DNA from: Lysobacteraceae bacterium
GTDB lineage: Bacteria; Pseudomonadota; Gammaproteobacteria; Steroidobacterales; Steroidobacteraceae
Assembly: GCA_012516015.1 (NCBI GenBank)
Contig: JAAYXG010000465.1
Span: forward strand, 1-9,338
Reading direction: 5' to 3'
DNA: 9,338 bases
Positions 6,507 through 9,338 of this stretch are shown here, piece by piece. The notes under the pieces were generated by a model that was not told where the DNA came from, did no database searches, and was given only the letters and a program-made list of their open reading frames with translations. A program made the position numbers and the translations under genes. Position 1 is the stretch's first letter. Each line of letters begins with the position of its first letter.

Positions 6507-7922
6507 ATGAGCGTTGCCCCTTCTGTTTTAGATGCGCTGCGCGAGATCGTCGGCGCGGACGGCTATTTCGACCAACCCGCCGATCTGCAACCCTTCACTG
6601 TCGACCATCGCAAGCTCTACCGAGGCCAGACACCTCTGGTGCTGCGTCCGAGCTCGACGGAACAGGTTTCCCGCATCCTGCGGACCTGCAACGAGGCGGG
6701 CATCGGTGTCGTACCCGTGGGCGGCAACACGAGCTATTGCGGTGGCGGCACGCCCAGCGCGGACGGCACGCAAGTCGTCGTCTCGCTCGCACGCATGCGG
6801 CGCATTCGGGCCGTCGACCCAGACAATTTCACGCTGATCGCGGAGGCCGGCTGCGTGCTCGCGGAGGTTCAAGACGCGGCTGCAAACGTCGACCGGCTGT
6901 TTCCGCTCAGCTTGGGCTCGGAAGGATCGTGTCAGCTCGGCGGAAACCTGTCGACGAACGCGGGCGGGACTGCGGTTCTACGCTACGGGATGATGCGCGA
7001 CCTCGTTCTGGGGCTCGAAGTGGTGTTGCCGGATGGGCGCGTTTGGGATGGCTTGAAGCCGCTGCGCAAGGACAACACCGGCTACGATCTTCGCGATCTT
7101 TTCATCGGCGCCGAAGGGACTTTGGGCATCATCACGGCCGCCGCCTGCAAGCTGTTCTCCCGGCCTCGCGAGGTGGTCACCGCCATCGCAGCGGTCAAGG
7201 ATCCGGCCGCCGCCGTGATGTCGCTCTCGCGCTTGCGCGCCGCGACCGGCGATGCGGTCACGACCTTCGAGCTCATCCCGCGACTCGGCATCGACCTTGT
7301 GACGAGACACGTGCCGAATACGCACGATCCTTTCGACGCTCCGTATCGCTGGTACGTGCTGGTCGAGGTCAGCGCCGGGCGCAGCGAAAGCGGCATCCGT
7401 GATCTCGTCGAACAAGAATTGTTCGCCTTGATGGAGCAAGGCGCGGCACTCGATGCGGTGCTCGCGCAGAATGAAGCCCAACGTGAAGACTTCTGGAGAA
7501 TGCGAGAGACGATTCCGGAAGCGCAGCGAAAGGAAGGTGCCAGCATCAAGCACGATATCTCTGTGACGACGAGCGAATTGCCGCGCTTCATCGACGAGGC
7601 GACTCGGCTGCTCGAGACGATCACGCCGGACAGCCGCATCCTGCCGTACGGGCATCTCGGCGACGGCAATCTGCACTTCAACCTGAGCGAGCCTGTCGGC
7701 GGAAATGCCGCCGAATTCCTCGCGCTCGCCCCGCGGATCCATCGCGCGATGCATGATCTCGTTGCGCAATACGGCGGCAGCTTCAGCGCCGAGCACGGAA
7801 TCGGCCAACTGAAGCGAGAAGAGCTCGTCCGCTACAAACATCCGGTCGCGCTCGAGATCATGCGCTCCATCAAGCAGGCGCTCGATCCGAAAGGCATCAT
7901 GAACCCCGGCAAGGTTCTATAA
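6507..7922 (+). CDS. FAD-linked D-2-hydroxyacid dehydrogenase (GlcD/D2HGDH-like)
   Basis: A 471-residue flavoprotein of the FAD_binding_4 plus FAD-oxidase_C architecture, as in the glycolate oxidase subunit GlcD, D-lactate dehydrogenases and D-2-hydroxyglutarate dehydrogenase. The FAD domain (about 40-218) carries VPVGGNTSYCGGG, GSEGSCQLGGNLSTNAGG and FIGAEGTLGIIT. The C-terminal substrate domain has SIKHD (347-350), YGHLGDGNLHFN (H383, H390) and SAEHGIGQ (E429, H430). In characterised D-2-hydroxyglutarate dehydrogenases the equivalent His/His/Glu bind zinc and the last His is catalytic. It ends with the family's DPKGIMNPGKVL, so it is full length. It is probably soluble, passing electrons to a flavoprotein or quinone. 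Substrate cannot be decided from sequence; D-2-hydroxyglutarate is my first guess by length and motifs, with D-lactate or glycolate as alternatives. ATG 6507 follows TGAGGA at very short spacing. It lies 23 nt after the preceding gene, so is probably in the htpX transcript. Confidence 0.9.
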   Translation: MSVAPSVLDALREIVGADGYFDQPADLQPFTVDHRKLYRGQTPLVLRPSSTEQVSRILRTCNEAGIGVVPVGGNTSYCGGGTPSADGTQVVVSLARMRRIRAVDPDNFTLIAEAGCVLAEVQDAAANVDRLFPLSLGSEGSCQLGGNLSTNAGGTAVLRYGMMRDLVLGLEVVLPDGRVWDGLKPLRKDNTGYDLRDLFIGAEGTLGIITAAACKLFSRPREVVTAIAAVKDPAAAVMSLSRLRAATGDAVTTFELIPRLGIDLVTRHVPNTHDPFDAPYRWYVLVEVSAGRSESGIRDLVEQELFALMEQGAALDAVLAQNEAQREDFWRMRETIPEAQRKEGASIKHDISVTTSELPRFIDEATRLLETITPDSRILPYGHLGDGNLHFNLSEPVGGNAAEFLALAPRIHRAMHDLVAQYGGSFSAEHGIGQLKREELVRYKHPVALEIMRSIKQALDPKGIMNPGKVL

Positions 7923-7984
7923 GCGCGCATTCCGGAACCCTCCCCATTGGCAATACGTTTGTCGATCTCCATGAGAGTGGAAGA

Positions 7985-9151
7985 ATGGCAGACTCAGCGT
8001 CGTTCACTTATCGACTGCTATGCCGCGGTTGGGTAGCAATCGCTGTTTTCTTCGTCGCTTCTTCGTATGCCCAAGAAGTCACCGAGCGGGTGCTCGATGA
8101 TGAAGGCAATCCGCGCGTCGTCGAGCAGCAATGGAGCCATGTGGGCCTGTTGCGCGCCCGCGATCTCACGCCGTTCGGTTTGTTGCGGCTCGACATGCTC
8201 CCGGCCCACACGGCGGATGCGGAAGCCGGCACATGGACCTTCGAGATTCAGTACGCCTATCAGAATACCTTTATCCTGAGCCCGAACGTTCGCGACTATC
8301 TCGAAAGCCGCGGCGTCGGTCGACAGCCGCTCCGCCCGCAGGATGCCGCCGCGATTCTGGCACTACCCGATGACGCCTATTACGTCGACGGCGAAGTCGG
8401 CCTCGCCGACCTGATCGTACAGCGGCGCGTGAACGAGTATTGGAGCGCCTATCTCACGATCCCTTATATCCACTACGGCGAAGGCATGCTCGACAGTACG
8501 ATCGAGTCCTTTCACGACACTTTCGGCTTCAGCCAGCAGGGTCGCGACCTCGTCGCTCGCAATCGATTCCAGTTCCTGTACAAGCTCGGCGATATCCAAT
8601 TCGCACAGCTCGAGCGAAGCACGAAAGGCGGCTTCGGCGATCCCGTGCTCGGCGTGCGCTATTCGCTTCCGGAGCCGCGCTTCGGTTGGGACGTCGTCGT
8701 GGAAGCGGCCGCGAAGCTCGCCGTCGACGGCCAGCGTTTTCTGCTTTCGACGGGCGAGCACGATTTCGGCTTGCAGGCGACGCTGCAACGGCGTTTCGGT
8801 GAAACCGGCAGACATTCCGTCTATCTAGCCGGCAGTGCGGTCTACTACGCGGGCGGTCCCGAAGTGCCTGCGGACGAGACGCAAGTCATTCCGACCCTCA
8901 TCGTCGGCTACAGTCTCGGCCTCACGAAACGAACGAGCGTCATCCTGCAAGGCTACGCGAGCCGCAGCGTCATCCAGAACACGGATATCGACGAGCTCAC
9001 GGAGGCGAAGTATCAACTGAGTCTCGGCCTGCAATCGCGCCGCCGAAACGTCCTCTGGAGCTTCGCGGTCACCGAGAACATCTCGAACTTCAGCAACACA
9101 CCGGACGTCGGTGTGCAGCTCGGGGTGGCGTATATGCCGAAGGCCAAATAG
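7985..9151 (+). CDS. DUF3187-type outer-membrane beta-barrel protein
   Basis: A 388-residue secreted protein. Residues 1-29 are a signal peptide (R10 and R14, hydrophobic VAIAVFFVASSYA, cleavage after SYA at 29). The mature part has the alternating hydrophobic/polar, aromatic-rich pattern of a beta-barrel, with many short strands such as TWTFEIQYAYQNTFIL, YWSAYLTIPYIHYG, HSVYLAGSAVYYAG and the final VGVQLGVAYMP. LTPFGLLRLDMLPAH near the mature N-terminus and ARNRFQFLYKLG in the middle resemble the DUF3187 family of gammaproteobacterial outer-membrane proteins. It lacks a terminal Phe; the last strand is followed by KAK. Function is unknown; channel or assembly roles are not distinguishable. 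It starts 62 nt after the flavoprotein, so it may be co-transcribed or have its own promoter; I saw no strong one in that gap. The family name is from memory of motifs and should be confirmed by profile search. Confidence 0.8.
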   Translation: MADSASFTYRLLCRGWVAIAVFFVASSYAQEVTERVLDDEGNPRVVEQQWSHVGLLRARDLTPFGLLRLDMLPAHTADAEAGTWTFEIQYAYQNTFILSPNVRDYLESRGVGRQPLRPQDAAAILALPDDAYYVDGEVGLADLIVQRRVNEYWSAYLTIPYIHYGEGMLDSTIESFHDTFGFSQQGRDLVARNRFQFLYKLGDIQFAQLERSTKGGFGDPVLGVRYSLPEPRFGWDVVVEAAAKLAVDGQRFLLSTGEHDFGLQATLQRRFGETGRHSVYLAGSAVYYAGGPEVPADETQVIPTLIVGYSLGLTKRTSVILQGYASRSVIQNTDIDELTEAKYQLSLGLQSRRRNVLWSFAVTENISNFSNTPDVGVQLGVAYMPKAK

Positions 9152-9153
9152 CC

Positions 9154-9168
9154 GGGGCTCGGTGCCCC
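9154..9168. terminator. GC hairpin between convergent genes
   Basis: GGGGC, loop TCGGT, GCCCC lies immediately after the stop of the DUF3187-type gene. The stem is 5 bp, all G-C, with no T-run on either strand, so it may be a weak bidirectional terminator. It lies between convergently transcribed genes, where such an element is expected. Confidence 0.3.
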
Positions 9169-9193
9169 AGCCTCCAACCCCCAGCCTCCAGCC
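9166..9193. repeat. Heptamer tandem repeat, four copies
   Basis: Four consecutive 7-nt units fill 9166-9193: CCCAGCC, TCCAACC, CCCAGCC, TCCAGCC (consensus YCCARCC; on the minus strand GGYTGGR). Units 1 and 3 are identical and unit 4 differs from unit 2 by one base. The repeat is intergenic, right beside the hairpin at 9154-9168. The minus strand is G-rich with GG to GGGGG runs. Confidence 0.8.
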
Positions 9194-9198
9194 ACTCG

Positions 9199-9338
9199 TT
9201 AGGTTCCGACGCGCCCGCCGCCCTCCCTTCTGACGGCGATGACGCTTGCGCGCGGTTGCGTACCGGGGCCATCGGGCCAGTGGCTCGTCGGATCGGTCAC
9301 GCTTCCACCGCTGCCCGGATGTTGGATGCTCAAGAACA
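9199..9338 (-). CDS. C-terminal end of PhoX-family (DUF839) alkaline phosphatase, 5' part outside window
   Basis: The minus strand is open from the window edge to TAA at 9201-9199, giving about 46 residues. They read LFLSIQHPGSGG, then DPTSHWPDGPG, PRASVIAVRREGGGRVGT and stop. The LF(V/L)xIQHPG motif, a short Ser/Trp-Pro-Asp-rich linker, a (P)R(P)S-V-x-x-I/V strand and an ending like GG(x)VGT are characteristic of the C-terminus of PhoX-type calcium-dependent phosphatases, usually Tat-exported to the periplasm. All catalytic residues lie outside the window, so activity cannot be judged. It converges on the DUF3187-type gene, with the hairpin and heptamer repeat between them. The fragment is short, but the IQHPG signature makes the assignment fairly secure. 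Confidence 0.75.
   Translation of the reverse strand, partial: FLSIQHPGSGGSVTDPTSHWPDGPGTQPRASVIAVRREGGGRVGT

Noticed and set aside
6978..7841. Minus-strand open frame of 287 codons opposite the flavoprotein gene
   Set aside because: Shadow of a well-supported gene; no recognisable motif, and no plausible ribosome-binding site was seen.

Overview
The window is high-GC chromosomal DNA from a Gram-negative bacterium. It encodes outer-membrane and periplasmic proteins: an OmpA-domain protein, a DUF3187-type barrel, and a PhoX tail. Together with a DUF6763-like acidic protein and the DUF3187-type protein, this suggests a gammaproteobacterium, perhaps near Nevskiales/Steroidobacter/Xanthomonadales. 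That placement is inference from remembered family distributions. I see no mobile element, CRISPR array, tRNA or rRNA, and gene style is uniform, so this looks like core chromosome rather than an island.

Left part (1-4297) is mostly minus strand. Reading leftward there is proB (4297-3149), then proA (2738-1461), then the 5' part of an OmpA-family envelope protein (1289 to beyond the window edge). A 79-residue membrane-anchored protein (2845-3084, plus strand, strong Shine-Dalgarno) sits between proB and proA, so the two proline-pathway genes are not a tight operon. The main oddity is in proB. The frame is intact from ATG 4297 to the stop at 3149 except for one in-frame TAG at codon 28, inside the conserved nucleotide-binding N-terminus. 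It is a nonsense mutation, an assembly error or, less likely, a readthrough site.

Middle part (4298-5188): a gene-poor divergent spacer carries a plausible sigma70 promoter (4589-4617) for a 110-residue DUF6763-like protein (4664-4996) with a nearly pure Asp/Glu tail. Downstream is a heat-shock (sigma32)-like promoter (5064-5090) ahead of htpX.

Right part (5189-9151) is a plus-strand run. It comprises htpX (membrane zinc protease), a 136-residue exported or anchored cysteine-containing protein overlapping htpX by one base, a GlcD/D-2-hydroxyglutarate-dehydrogenase-like FAD oxidoreductase, and a DUF3187-type outer-membrane protein. The first three are likely co-transcribed (overlap of 1 nt, then a 23-nt gap) and the fourth possibly so (62-nt gap). 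The window ends with a heptamer tandem repeat and the convergent 3' end of a PhoX-type phosphatase gene (minus strand), which lacks its 5' part here.

The biology is mainly proline biosynthesis, envelope structure and envelope protein quality control. I did not find a clearly new system. The items most worth checking are the proB amber codon, the htpX-coupled unknown protein, and the acidic-tail protein.
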